Source: Hymenobacter pini (GTDB taxonomy: Bacteria; Bacteroidota; Bacteroidia; Cytophagales; Hymenobacteraceae). From it: a stretch of 64,000 nt of DNA. Below, piece after piece: positions 48,581 to 56,405 of the stretch. Location of the stretch: the NCBI RefSeq assembly GCF_020421205.1, contig NZ_JAIZZH010000003.1:124001-188000 (forward strand), in the 5' to 3' direction. The translations under genes were made by a program, and so were the position numbers. Below the pieces are notes generated by a model that saw only the letters and a program-made list of their open reading frames with translations, ran no database searches and had not been told where the DNA came from. Every line of letters starts with the position of its first letter. Position 1 is the stretch's first letter.

Positions 48581-48652
48581 TGATGAGAGCAGGATTCGAA
48601 CCTACGTCCACCCGGGTAGAGCCGGGCGTTCTGCCACTGAACTATCTCATCA
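48581..48652 (-). tRNA. Atypical tRNA-like gene 2: 8-bp acceptor stem, 6-nt anticodon loop
   Basis: A 72-nt cloverleaf only eight bases upstream of the first. Acceptor TGATGAGA/TCTCATCA gives eight perfect pairs. D arm GTTC-AGTGGCA-GAAC, anticodon stem CCCGG/CCGGG, variable loop TGGAC and T arm GTAGG-TTCGAAT-CCTGC are intact. The anticodon loop CTCTAC has only six bases; read from T33 the triplet is CTA (amber-reading). It shares the segment GCCCGGCTCT with its neighbour, so the two arose by duplication with indels in the loop. Both follow the gene at 48682 by 29 bp on the same strand. Confidence 0.75.
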
Positions 48653-48681
48653 AGTACTACTGCTTATGATTTCGCAGGCGG

Positions 48682-50040
48682 TTACTTGGGCTTGCCGGAA
48701 AAATACCGATGGCGCTTTAATATGGTGGCAAGATAGGGGTTTGCCACGCTTACGCCATGCACCAGCTCTGGAGTGGGCCGAAATGCTACTACCCCGTGCG
48801 GGCGGGGAGCCAACCACCCTGACGTGTACGGATCGAGCCCGGCACGCTGGCAGGCCGTGGTAATATCAGCTGCCGTACAAGTTGCCTCGTTTATCAGCAC
48901 CTCCCAAGGCAGCGGCAGGGCGTTCCACACTTGGGTATTCGGGTCTAGACCCTGGCCGGCACTATGGTGCCAGGCCACTACATCAGCCGCCATCAGGCGC
49001 AGGGCTTTGCCGAAGCACATGTCCTCCAGCACAAATTCCATTCCCAAGGCGTACAGCAGGTTAATCCAGTTGTCGCGCGCCTTATTCCAGGCTCCAGCGG
49101 CAGCATTCCAGGTAGACGAATCGTCTCCGCGCTTCACTACCATCGTGTGGCGGGCAAATGAATTTGCCTCCCATACTTGCTTAAGGTACGTTGCCAGGCT
49201 GCGCAGAATGGTAGTCCACTGCCCCAGCAATTCTCCTTGCCGGGCAGCAGAAAGCTGAGCCAGCACGCCAGGAGCAGGATACACCTGGGCCAGGGCCCAC
49301 CAGTTGGTAGTAGCTTTCGGAATCGGCGGTACCGGTGTCAGCCACTGGGCTAAGCCCTTGCGTGCAGGCTCATAACACCGCTGCAACAGCATTTCGGCCA
49401 CTTCGTCAAACGGGCGTTGCTGTCCCGAAATGGTGAATTCGCTTCGCAGGTTGCAGCGCGCTGTGTAGTAGGCAATGAACGCCGCAGTGGCCTCATCCCG
49501 TGCAAACTCCTCGTAGGAAATCTGGTGCGCCAACCCATGTTTGGCTAACTGCTCCATCTCCGCCTTATATGCTTCCGCCTGCATTTTTTGCAGCTTGTGT
49601 TCGATGTGGCGAAGACTGCGAAACAGCTTATTATACTGTCTTTTCGATATGTCCAGGCCAGCCGCTTTCCGGCCAGTACGATCCAGCCGGTGGTTGAGAT
49701 AATCATTCTGTCCCGGTTCCTTGCTGATCAAGGGACTGAGCTGACGCAACACCGCTTCCACTTCCGAGCTGGCAACGTAGCGGAGGGCTCCGTTTATTTC
49801 CGTCTTGAATAACTCGGCCGCTTTGCGCACCTGCTTTTCGGCCCCTACCGGTGCCCGGAAAACCTGGCTCATGGCCGTGTGTTGCCAGAAGCTCCGGCGC
49901 AGCGAATGGTTGGCAGCCCGTTGAAGTATAGCTAACTGGCCACGGTTTAGTCGGTGCTCCAGAAGCGGCAGAAGCATCTCGGCAACATCTTCCGGCCGCC
50001 GGCGCTGACTTAAAGTTGTGTATAGTTCCTGTAAACTCAT
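48682..50040 (-). CDS. Unrecognised basic helical protein linked to tRNA-like genes
   Basis: A 452-aa cytoplasmic protein with no signal or membrane segment. It is rich in Arg, Lys, His, Trp and Gln, which would suit nucleic-acid binding (inference). Visible features are two copies of VAEMLL (VAEMLLPLLEHRLNRG near residue 20, EVAEMLLQRCYEPARKG near 240), a Lys/Arg-rich helix LRHIEHKLQKMQAEAYKAEM, the aromatic motif FIAYYTARCNLRSEFT and a C-terminal NPYLATILKRHRYFSGKPK. I do not recognise it. ATG 50040 (MSLQEL) is chosen; the longer frame begins with TTG inside a -7-like TAACATTTG. It lies 51 bp after the GreA-like gene and directly before the tRNA-like pair. Confidence 0.85.
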   Translation of the reverse strand: MSLQELYTTLSQRRRPEDVAEMLLPLLEHRLNRGQLAILQRAANHSLRRSFWQHTAMSQVFRAPVGAEKQVRKAAELFKTEINGALRYVASSEVEAVLRQLSPLISKEPGQNDYLNHRLDRTGRKAAGLDISKRQYNKLFRSLRHIEHKLQKMQAEAYKAEMEQLAKHGLAHQISYEEFARDEATAAFIAYYTARCNLRSEFTISGQQRPFDEVAEMLLQRCYEPARKGLAQWLTPVPPIPKATTNWWALAQVYPAPGVLAQLSAARQGELLGQWTTILRSLATYLKQVWEANSFARHTMVVKRGDDSSTWNAAAGAWNKARDNWINLLYALGMEFVLEDMCFGKALRLMAADVVAWHHSAGQGLDPNTQVWNALPLPWEVLINEATCTAADITTACQRAGLDPYTSGWLAPRPHGVVAFRPTPELVHGVSVANPYLATILKRHRYFSGKPK

Positions 50041-50091
50041 CGGATTGGATAAGCCAGAAGTGATTGGGCTGGCGAAATAATTACCCAAATG

Positions 50092-50538
50092 TTACTGAAT
50101 TTCCTCAATCCGCACCAACTTGCCGTTGAACACGGCCGACTCCCCGGCCCGCTTGCCGGCCAAAGCAGCGGCTACGGGTGCGGCAGCCGATACGGCGAAA
50201 TAGTCCTGCCCTTCCACAGTAAGCTTGCCGGCACTGATGCCGAGGTAGAACGTGCCCATACTGGTGTGCACCAGTGCGCCAGGCCGCACGGTGTCGCAGG
50301 GCAGGGCGGGGTTGATGCGCTGCAGCTCGCCCTGGAGCTGCTGGGCCTGCTGGAGCTGGATGGCGTTTCGGTCCCGCTCGTTCTGGGCCATGGCGCGGCC
50401 GGTTTCGTACTTGTCGCCGGCGCTGCTCTTGGTTTCGGAGTTGGCTGACTCCTGCGCGGCCCGAATGGCAGCCTGGCAGGCATCGATGCGCTCCTGCACG
50501 TAGGCCAGGCAGAGGACGTGGAGTTGGGGTTTGAGCAT
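50092..50538 (-). CDS. GreA/GreB C-terminal-domain-like protein
   Basis: A 148-aa protein that starts MLKPQLHVLCLAYVQERIDA. The N-terminal half is a coiled-coil-like helical pair (residues about 10-75, with QQAQQLQGELQRINP), and the C-terminal half resembles the FKBP-like GreA domain (SMGTFYLGISAGKLTV, AVSAAAPVAAALAGKRAGE). Such proteins may contact RNA polymerase, but this one is shorter and the acidic tip residues of GreA are not clear. The ATG (50538) overlaps the TAA of the upstream gene (TAATG), so they are translationally coupled. These proteins are often mislabelled 3-oxoacyl-ACP synthase. Confidence 0.75.
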   Translation of the reverse strand: MLKPQLHVLCLAYVQERIDACQAAIRAAQESANSETKSSAGDKYETGRAMAQNERDRNAIQLQQAQQLQGELQRINPALPCDTVRPGALVHTSMGTFYLGISAGKLTVEGQDYFAVSAAAPVAAALAGKRAGESAVFNGKLVRIEEIQ

Positions 50539-50969
50539 TAGCTGGTTTGGGCTTCCCAATAAATTTCGGCGTTATCCTTCACTTCCCAGTTCGCCAGCAT
50601 TCGGCCCAACTGGTTAAGGGAGGCTACCTCGGCAGGAATGGAGAAGTGAATACGAAAATCGGCAGGCGGCTCTTCTTGGCGGTCAATATTCACGGTTAAA
50701 GCAGTATGCCCGAGACTGTCGTAGCAATATGCTTTTAGGATGAGCTTTTCTTCATGTAAACTTCCTAGCCCTGATTCGAACAATCTATAATCATTGGTTT
50801 TAGAGGGAAAAGACTGTAGAGCCAATCCAAACTCTCTCCAAGTATCTACAGCACCTCCAAAGCGGACTTGCGTTTCAGACTGGCCTTTGGTTACAACCAC
50901 CTCAAAATCACACCAATCGTAATCATACTCATCGAGGCTGGCCCTAATCAGAATACTTCCTTGTAGCAT
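50538..50969 (-). CDS. Hypothetical protein coupled to the GreA-like gene
   Basis: A 143-aa soluble protein (MLQGSILIRASLDEYDYDWCDFEVVV...) predicted to be mainly beta in its first half and mixed later (DNAEIYWEAQTS end). I do not recognise a domain. It shares one base of stop/start overlap with the GreA-like gene and is slightly AT-richer. It starts 15 bp after the EEP-type hydrolase gene on the same strand, so it may be part of the same transcript. Confidence 0.75.
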   Translation of the reverse strand: MLQGSILIRASLDEYDYDWCDFEVVVTKGQSETQVRFGGAVDTWREFGLALQSFPSKTNDYRLFESGLGSLHEEKLILKAYCYDSLGHTALTVNIDRQEEPPADFRIHFSIPAEVASLNQLGRMLANWEVKDNAEIYWEAQTS

Positions 50970-50984
50970 ATAGCTGCATTTTCA

Positions 50985-51830
50985 TTACTGTTGCACTACG
51001 TTCACCACTACCGGAAAATGGTCGGAAGGGTAAAGGCCGCGCATGGAATCGGTGAGGACGGCGTAATCCAGTACGGTGAACTGCCGGCTCACGAAGATGT
51101 AGTCAATACGGTCGGCCAAGGGAGCGTCGAGCTTGAAGCCGTTGAACGTGCCCACCGGGCCATAGGGCGGCTGCCGAGTGATGTGGAAGGCATCCTGGAG
51201 TAGCGTTTGCATCGTCCGGATTTGCTCGGTTTCGGGGGTGGAGTTGAAGTCGCCGACGCAGATAACCGGGGTGGTTTTAGCAATTTCCTTGACCTTCTGC
51301 ACCATCAACAGGCCCGACTGGCGGCGGGCCTCCACGCCCTCGTGGTCGAAGTGGACGCTGAAGAAGAACAGCTCTTTTTTAGTGGCCAAGTCCCGGAACT
51401 TGGCCCAGCTGCAGATGCGGTTGCAGCACTTGGCATCCCAGCCTTTGGAAGGTTGATTGGGCGTCTGGCTCAGCCAGAAGTCGCCGGATTGCAGCAGTTG
51501 TAGGCGATTTTTCCGGTAGAAGATGGCCGAGTGCTCCCCGGCTTCCTTACCGTCGTCACGACCGTGGCCCACGAAGCTATAATCCGTCAATTCAGCTACA
51601 TCATTGAGCTGGCCCCGGAAGCCCTCCTGGGTACCAAACACATCGAAGTTGTGGTAGCGTGCCAGGTTTTTAACCATTTCCTTGCGGTTGGGCCAGGCAT
51701 TTATGCCGTCACTAGCCACGTTGAGACGCAGGTTATAGGTGGCTACTCGCAAGGGCTGAGTAGCTTTTTGAGCGGCGACAGGCTGGCACCAGAGCAGGGC
51801 ACTCAGCAGGACGAGAAAGAGTAGGCGCAT
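50985..51830 (-). CDS. Secreted endonuclease/exonuclease/phosphatase-family hydrolase
   Basis: A 281-aa metal-dependent phosphoesterase of the DNase I-like (EEP) fold. After the signal peptide MRLLFLVLLSALLWCQPVAAQ it shows VATYNLRLNV, the catalytic Glu in VFGTQEGFRGQL, VGDFNSTPET with the Asp and Asn, and SDHFPVVV with the catalytic His. These motifs are complete. The substrate could be a phospholipid, sugar phosphate or nucleic acid. ATG 51830 is chosen because the signal peptide starts there. It forms a run with the HAD gene 25 bp upstream. Confidence 0.92.
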   Translation of the reverse strand: MRLLFLVLLSALLWCQPVAAQKATQPLRVATYNLRLNVASDGINAWPNRKEMVKNLARYHNFDVFGTQEGFRGQLNDVAELTDYSFVGHGRDDGKEAGEHSAIFYRKNRLQLLQSGDFWLSQTPNQPSKGWDAKCCNRICSWAKFRDLATKKELFFFSVHFDHEGVEARRQSGLLMVQKVKEIAKTTPVICVGDFNSTPETEQIRTMQTLLQDAFHITRQPPYGPVGTFNGFKLDAPLADRIDYIFVSRQFTVLDYAVLTDSMRGLYPSDHFPVVVNVVQQ

Positions 51831-51855
51831 AGGAAAGGATGGAGACGGGGCCAAA

Positions 51856-52332
51856 TTACGTTTTCTGCGTTTCCGCCGCGTTTTCTTGTTGGTGGCGTTG
51901 CATGGCCGCCTGCACGGCCGTTACCCAGTCTGTATTTTCCGGCTGCACTACCAGCACCTGGAAGCCGTGCCGTTCGCCTTCCAGCCGCACGCCTTCGGAA
52001 TCATCAATCAGCAGGTCGATACCGAAAGTAGGCGGGTGCTTGGTACAACGCGCCCGAACGTGCTGGTTGTGCCGCTGCTGGTTTACCACCCCGTCCAGCC
52101 GGATGCCGTGCAGCCAGAACAGCCGGCGGATATACCATGCACTACGGTACGAGGTAGTGTATACCCACACTTCCCAACCCTGCGCCCGGCAAAAACTGGC
52201 CGCTTCCGCAATACCTCGGCGCAACCCCTCGCCCCCAAACACCCGCGCCAGCAGCGGCCAGCGGGGTGGCGCTAGCGGAAACAGATAGTTGTTGCGGATG
52301 AGCGTGTTGTCGAGGTCGAAAGCGAGGCGCAT
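51856..52332 (-). CDS. HAD-superfamily phosphatase, small cap-less form
   Basis: A 158-aa HAD-fold hydrolase (MRLAFDLDNTLIRNNYLFP). The nucleophile motif DLDNT has the two Asp residues; motif II Thr is in VWVYTTSYR; the conserved Lys position is unclear; the acidic motif IV is LLIDDSEGVR. It lacks an inserted cap, similar to 5'-nucleotidase or Mg-dependent phosphatases of the NagD/YqeG size range. It lies 25 bp upstream of the EEP hydrolase, co-oriented. Start ATG 52332 is directly before the conserved strand. Confidence 0.85.
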   Translation of the reverse strand: MRLAFDLDNTLIRNNYLFPLAPPRWPLLARVFGGEGLRRGIAEAASFCRAQGWEVWVYTTSYRSAWYIRRLFWLHGIRLDGVVNQQRHNQHVRARCTKHPPTFGIDLLIDDSEGVRLEGERHGFQVLVVQPENTDWVTAVQAAMQRHQQENAAETQKT

Positions 52333-52392
52333 TCTTCTAGTGCTAGCAGAAGGCAATTGTTCCTAATAAAGACCCTATAATTGGGCCAAGAG

Positions 52393-52650
52393 CTAAATGT
52401 AAGCAGCACGACTAAGCGTTGTGGTATATGCTGTTTTTACCCACCACAACAGACTATTGACAAGCCACCATACTGCAGATATGCATAAGCCTAGCGCGCT
52501 AAAGCCATACCACCGCCCCAGGAAAGTTGACCACCAGCTACGCTGTAGCAATTGGGCATGCTGTTCTGGAGTACCTAGAAAGAATACAGCGGCTAACAAG
52601 CACGTTAGAATGCCTATTGCTACTAACATAACAACGTTTATCCTATTCAT
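52393..52650 (-). CDS. Small two-helix membrane protein coupled to GH3
   Basis: An 85-aa protein (MNRINVVMLVAIGILTCLLA...) with TM helices at about residues 6-26 and 50-75. Its ATG overlaps the TGA of the GH3 gene (ATGA), which indicates translational coupling. The base composition is more AT-rich than that of GH3. No family recognised. Confidence 0.7.
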   Translation of the reverse strand: MNRINVVMLVAIGILTCLLAAVFFLGTPEQHAQLLQRSWWSTFLGRWYGFSALGLCISAVWWLVNSLLWWVKTAYTTTLSRAAYI

Positions 52651-54146
52651 AGCCAACTACCTAACAGCCCCTCAGCCAGCGTCCGGTCGTTGCTGAGGCG
52701 GGGCACTTTGTTTTGGCCGCCGAGCTTGCCCTGGCTTTTCATGTAGCGCTGGAAAGTCCCGGCCGGCAGCGGTGTGAGCTGCAACGGGGCCAGGATGTTG
52801 CCAGCCAGCAGGTCGTCGTAGTACACGTTGCGCTGGCGCAAGCCTGCGTCGAGGGCGGCGGAGAAGGCGGCGACATTGTGGGGTGGACGGGCGAATTCTA
52901 TCAGCCATTGGTGACGGGAAGGCACAGCGGGGTCGTCGCTGACCTGGGGGGCCACGGTGAATTCCACCACTTCCACCTCGGGGTGCTGGCGCATGGCTTC
53001 GCGTAGGGTTTGCTCTACTTCCTCCCCTATCACATGCTCCCCAAAAGCCGACAAAAAGTGTTTGATACGGCCCGTTACAACTACTCGGAAGGGGTAACGG
53101 CTCACAAACCGCACCGTGTCGCCGAGGGAGTAGCCCCAGAGGCCGGCATTGCTGCTGAGCACCAGGGCGTACTGGCGGTCCAACTCCACCTCGGCCAGGG
53201 TGCAGCGTGGCGGGTTCTTCTCAAAAAACCGCTCGGCTGGCACAAACTCATAGTAAATGCCCGCATTCAGCAGCAGCAGCAAGCCAGAGTTGCCGGGCTC
53301 ATCCTGGAAAGCCAGAAAACCCTCGGAGGCCGGAAACAGCTCCACGCTATCCACAGGGCGGCCAATAGTTTCGAGCAGCTTTTTGCGGTAAGGCTCGAAG
53401 TTGACGCCCCCGTACACGAACAAGTCGAAGCCGGGGAACACCTCCCCTACCGGCCGGCCGGTGCGCTCCACAATCCGGTCGAAATACATCTGCACCCAGG
53501 GCGGGATACCCGAAATCAGCGTCATCGGCTGGTTCAGGGTTTCATCCACAATCCGGTCGAGCTTGGTTTCCCAATCCTCGATAACATTGGTAGCGTAGCT
53601 GGGCAGTTGGTTGCGGCGCAAATAGGCCGGCACGTGGTGATTGACGATGCCCGAAAGCCGGCCAGTGTGGATACCGCCCACCGTTTCCAGCTCCGGACTA
53701 CCCGATAGAAACATCAGCTTGCCATCCAGAAACCGACTATTACCAGTGCGGTGAACGTAGTGAAGCAAGGCATCCCGGGCCCCGTTGATGTGGTTAGGAA
53801 TACTATCCTTAGTTAGTGGGATGTACTTAGCCCCAGAGGTAGTGCCGCTGGTTTTGGCCAAGTACAACGGCTTGCCGGGCCAGAGCACGTTGGCTTCCCC
53901 CTGCTTCACTCGCTCAAACCAGGGCTTCAGGGCCTCGTAGTCGCGCACGGGCACCTGCCAGGCAAAATCCTGGGCTGTGCGCACGCCTCCTAGGTGGTGT
54001 GCTTGCCCAAAGGATGTACCAGCACCTTTCGTCAGCAACTCCCGCAATACTCGCTGCTGCGTGCCGATAGGGTCGTGCTGCCAGCGGGCGTACTTCCGGG
54101 CAATGTAAGCAGCCAAGGGGCGGCTCAGGGTTGATTTCAGGCCCAT
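52647..54146 (-). CDS. GH3-family protein (acyl-adenylate/amide synthetase-like)
   Basis: A 499-aa member of the GH3 family, homologous to plant auxin-conjugating enzymes, of the ANL-like adenylating fold. The ATP-binding motif LYLAKTSGTTSGAKYIPLTK is complete, followed by FVYGGVNFEPYRK, LFPASEGFLAFQDEPG and the C-terminal domain YVVTGRIKHFLSAFGEH-type segment. Bacterial members are of unknown substrate. The promoter box TACCTTTG lies at 54212-54219. It is the first gene of a unit with the small membrane protein. Confidence 0.92.
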   Translation of the reverse strand: MGLKSTLSRPLAAYIARKYARWQHDPIGTQQRVLRELLTKGAGTSFGQAHHLGGVRTAQDFAWQVPVRDYEALKPWFERVKQGEANVLWPGKPLYLAKTSGTTSGAKYIPLTKDSIPNHINGARDALLHYVHRTGNSRFLDGKLMFLSGSPELETVGGIHTGRLSGIVNHHVPAYLRRNQLPSYATNVIEDWETKLDRIVDETLNQPMTLISGIPPWVQMYFDRIVERTGRPVGEVFPGFDLFVYGGVNFEPYRKKLLETIGRPVDSVELFPASEGFLAFQDEPGNSGLLLLLNAGIYYEFVPAERFFEKNPPRCTLAEVELDRQYALVLSSNAGLWGYSLGDTVRFVSRYPFRVVVTGRIKHFLSAFGEHVIGEEVEQTLREAMRQHPEVEVVEFTVAPQVSDDPAVPSRHQWLIEFARPPHNVAAFSAALDAGLRQRNVYYDDLLAGNILAPLQLTPLPAGTFQRYMKSQGKLGGQNKVPRLSNDRTLAEGLLGSWL

Positions 54147-54211
54147 GGGCGGTGAAATGAGGAAAAAAACAGGAACAGAGCGGCACCAGCCGGCCCAAGC
54201 CAGCAGCTTTT

Positions 54212-54219
54212 CAAAGGTA
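54212..54219 (-). promoter_or_regulatory. -7 promoter element (TACCTTTG) of the GH3 gene
   Basis: An exact match on the minus strand about 66 nt upstream of ATG 54146. Confidence 0.6.
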
Positions 54220-54318
54220 CACTTCCGTACTTCTTCCGCCAGAGGCCGTGCAGTTCATCCTTTCCCGCCTCCTAATCGTATTATCGTTCTACTAACTCAA
54301 CCCTACTTCTTTCATCCC

Positions 54319-54747
54319 ATGATTAACCAACGTGGCACGGCCGTTTGGAACGGCGACATCAAAGGCAGCGGCGAAATTTCTACCCAGAGCGGCACCGTAA
54401 AAGCCCCGTACTCGGTAGGCGCCCGGTTCGAGGGCCAGAAAGGCACGAACCCCGAGGAGCTGATTGGCGCAGCCCACGCCGGCTGCTACACCATGTTCCT
54501 GAACAGCATTCTGAGCAAAGATGGCAAGCAGGTAAAGCAGCTCCACACCGAATCGAAAGTGACGCTGGACACCTCGGGCGACGTACCGAAAGTGGTAAAA
54601 ATCAGCCTCAGTACCGAAGGTGAAGTGGAGGGCATTTCCCAGGAAGAATTCCAGCAGTACGCCGAAAAGGCAAAGGAAAACTGCCCTATTTCGGTGCTAT
54701 TGAAGGCCGTGCCGGAAATGGAGCTAGCATCGGCCAAGCTGAAATAA
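54319..54747 (+). CDS. OsmC-family peroxiredoxin
   Basis: A 142-aa OsmC-type thiol peroxidase that reduces organic hydroperoxides. The two redox Cys are in AAHAGCYTMFLNSIL and ENCPISVLLKAV; the opening MINQRGTAVWNGDIKGSGE matches OsmC (as opposed to Ohr). The ATG 54319 fits this start; the longer frame upstream overlaps the GH3 promoter. It is a single gene ending in a perfect terminator. A stress role is likely. Confidence 0.95.
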   Translation: MINQRGTAVWNGDIKGSGEISTQSGTVKAPYSVGARFEGQKGTNPEELIGAAHAGCYTMFLNSILSKDGKQVKQLHTESKVTLDTSGDVPKVVKISLSTEGEVEGISQEEFQQYAEKAKENCPISVLLKAVPEMELASAKLK

Positions 54748-54766
54748 CCCGCCGCGTATACACCGA

Positions 54767-54816
54767 AACAGCCCTTAGAATGACGATTAAGTTGTCATTC
54801 TAAGGGCTGTTTTATT
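54767..54816. terminator. Terminator downstream of osmC
   Basis: An 18-bp stem, AACAGCCCTTAGAATGAC with GTCATTCTAAGGGCTGTT, loop of about nine bases, followed by TTATT. The stem part GTCATTCTAAGG resembles the dispersed GTCATTC repeats. Confidence 0.9.
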
Positions 54817-54831
54817 TACGTGGTGCGTTGA

Positions 54832-55623
54832 TTACCCGATGCTGCGGATAACGCCCCCATCCACTCGCACGGAGGCCCCGTTGGTAGCCACGGCCAGCGG
54901 GCTGGCGAGGTAGGCTACCATGTTGGCAATTTCGTCGGGGGTGATGAAGCGCTTGAGTAAGGACGAGGGCCGAGCGTCGCGGAAGAACTCGTGCTCGGCT
55001 TCCTCCCGGGTTTTGCCGTCGCCGGCCAGTTTCTGCAGAAACTCCTCTACGCCCTCGGAGGCCGTGGGGCCGGGCAGCACCGAATTGACAGTTACCTCGG
55101 TGCCGGCCGTGAGTTCGGCCAGGCCCCGAGCCACGGCCAGCTGGGACGTTTTGGTGGTGCCGTAGTGAATCATTTCCTGCGGAATCTGCAAGCCCGATTC
55201 GCTGGAGATGAACAGGATGCGGCCCCATTTCTTTTCCAGCATCTGCGGGAAATACTGGCGCGAGAGGCGCACCCCGCTCAGCACATTCACCTCGAAGAAG
55301 TGCAGCCAATCCTCGTCGGTAATATCGGCGAAGGGCTTGGGCTCGAAGATGCCTATGTTGTTTACCAGAATATCCACCGTGGGCACCTCATTCAGCAGAT
55401 ATTGTACCTGCTCGGCCCGGCCAAAATCGACGGGCACGCCGCGCAGTTTGGCATTGGGCGTCTCCTGCAGAATAGCGGCGCGGGCTTCGTTGATGCGCGC
55501 TTCGGTGCGGCCGGTGAGGATAACCTCAGCGCCTTCGGCGGCTAGGCGGCGGGCAATAGCCAAGCCAATACCGGCCGTAGAGCCCGTAACGAGGGCGGTT
55601 TTATTGGTGAGCTGTAAATCCAT
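54832..55623 (-). CDS. SDR-family oxidoreductase
   Basis: A classical short-chain dehydrogenase of 263 aa. The cofactor motif is ALVTGSTAGIGLAIARRLA, followed by VDILVNNIGIFEPK, the Ser in ILFISSESGLQIP, YGTTKTSQLAVARGLAE with Tyr-xxx-Lys, and VNSVLPGPTASEGVE. The C-terminal GASVRVDGGVIRSIG is typical of 3-oxoacyl-ACP reductase-like SDRs. Arg after the glycine motif (ILTGRTEAR) suggests NADP(H). It is a single gene, convergent with osmC. Substrate unknown. Confidence 0.93.
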   Translation of the reverse strand: MDLQLTNKTALVTGSTAGIGLAIARRLAAEGAEVILTGRTEARINEARAAILQETPNAKLRGVPVDFGRAEQVQYLLNEVPTVDILVNNIGIFEPKPFADITDEDWLHFFEVNVLSGVRLSRQYFPQMLEKKWGRILFISSESGLQIPQEMIHYGTTKTSQLAVARGLAELTAGTEVTVNSVLPGPTASEGVEEFLQKLAGDGKTREEAEHEFFRDARPSSLLKRFITPDEIANMVAYLASPLAVATNGASVRVDGGVIRSIG

Positions 55624-55759
55624 GGGAAATAACCTGAATGGAATGAATGAAGTTGTATAACTCCACGGCCGCTATTTTGTCTGCCAGACTATCCATTTCA
55701 GGTCGACTGCGTACTGCCCAGGCAGAGCGCTTACCCTGTATTCCCCAGCCAATCAACTC

Positions 55760-56242
55760 ATGGATTTCACTTCATCCCGCCCCGAGGACCTCTTCTTCAA
55801 CGCTGCCCGCCAGGGCGACGTGGCCACCCTGCAACGCCTGCTGCAGGAAGGCGTGGACGTAAACGCCCAGGATGGGCGCGGCTTCACGGCCCTCGTTCTG
55901 GCAGCCTACGACAATCACATTGACGCCACCCGCCTGCTGCTGGAAGCCGGGGCCAACCCCAACCTGCACGATGCCAGCGGCAACACGGCCCTGATGGGCG
56001 TGGCCTTCAAGGGCTACCCCGAAATTGCCCAACTCCTCATTGATAACGGCGCCGACCTGAACGCCCGCAACGGCAACGACGGCACTGCTCTCATGTTCGC
56101 CACCCTGTTCGGCCGCCACAACATTGTGCCCCTGCTGCTCCAAGCCGGTGCCGATACGTCCCTGCGCGACGTGCGCGGCCTCACCGCCCGCGACCTGGCC
56201 ATCCAGCAAGGCAACGAAACGGCCTTGCAACTTCTGCCCTAG
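55760..56242 (+). CDS. Ankyrin-repeat protein
   Basis: A 160-aa protein of about four ankyrin repeats covering nearly its whole length (GDVATLQRLLQEGVDVNAQD, GFTALVLAAYDNHIDATRLL, GNTALMGVAFKGYPEIAQLL, GTALMFATLFGRHNIVPLLL, RGLTARDLAIQQGNETALQL). It has no signal peptide, so it is cytosolic. Such small ankyrin proteins often bind a partner such as catalase in other bacteria, but no partner is visible here. It is followed by a palindromic repeat. Confidence 0.93.
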   Translation: MDFTSSRPEDLFFNAARQGDVATLQRLLQEGVDVNAQDGRGFTALVLAAYDNHIDATRLLLEAGANPNLHDASGNTALMGVAFKGYPEIAQLLIDNGADLNARNGNDGTALMFATLFGRHNIVPLLLQAGADTSLRDVRGLTARDLAIQQGNETALQLLP

Positions 56243-56269
56243 GAATAATTGGCTTTACTGAATGCAGCC

Positions 56270-56385
56270 CGTCATTCCGAGCATGTGGCGCATCAAGCCA
56301 GGGTCCGAGGAATCTCGCGTGCTGACGTCAGGGTTACTCCTGCAACATCAGCACGCGAGATTCCTCGTCTTCACTCGGAATGACG
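56270..56385. repeat. Dispersed inverted repeat, GTCATTCCGAG/GAGGAATCTCGCGTG type
   Basis: Outer arms CGTCATTCCGAG (56270-56281 with 56374-56385) and inner arms CGAGGAATCTCGCGTGCTGA... (56306-56328 with 56345-56367) pair nearly perfectly. An extra stretch of about 20 bp interrupts the left arm. It closely matches the element at 16061-16158. Confidence 0.85.
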
Positions 56386-56405
56386 TGCTTCTATATCTGT
56401 TCTTG

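Noticed and set aside
48499..48652. Reading the two tRNA-like genes as normal tRNA-Glu or tRNA-Arg
   Set aside because: With normal 7-bp acceptor numbering, U8 and A14 are out of register and the anticodon loops are eight and six bases. No placement gives a seven-base loop with a fully paired stem.
50041..50088. Longer N-terminus for the 48682 gene starting at 50088
   Set aside because: The start codon would be TTG inside a promoter-like TAACATTTG; ATG 50040 gives a clean start.
52421..52696. 91-codon plus-strand ORF opposite the small membrane gene
   Set aside because: The minus-strand frame has two clear TM helices and an ATGA overlap with GH3; the plus frame does not.
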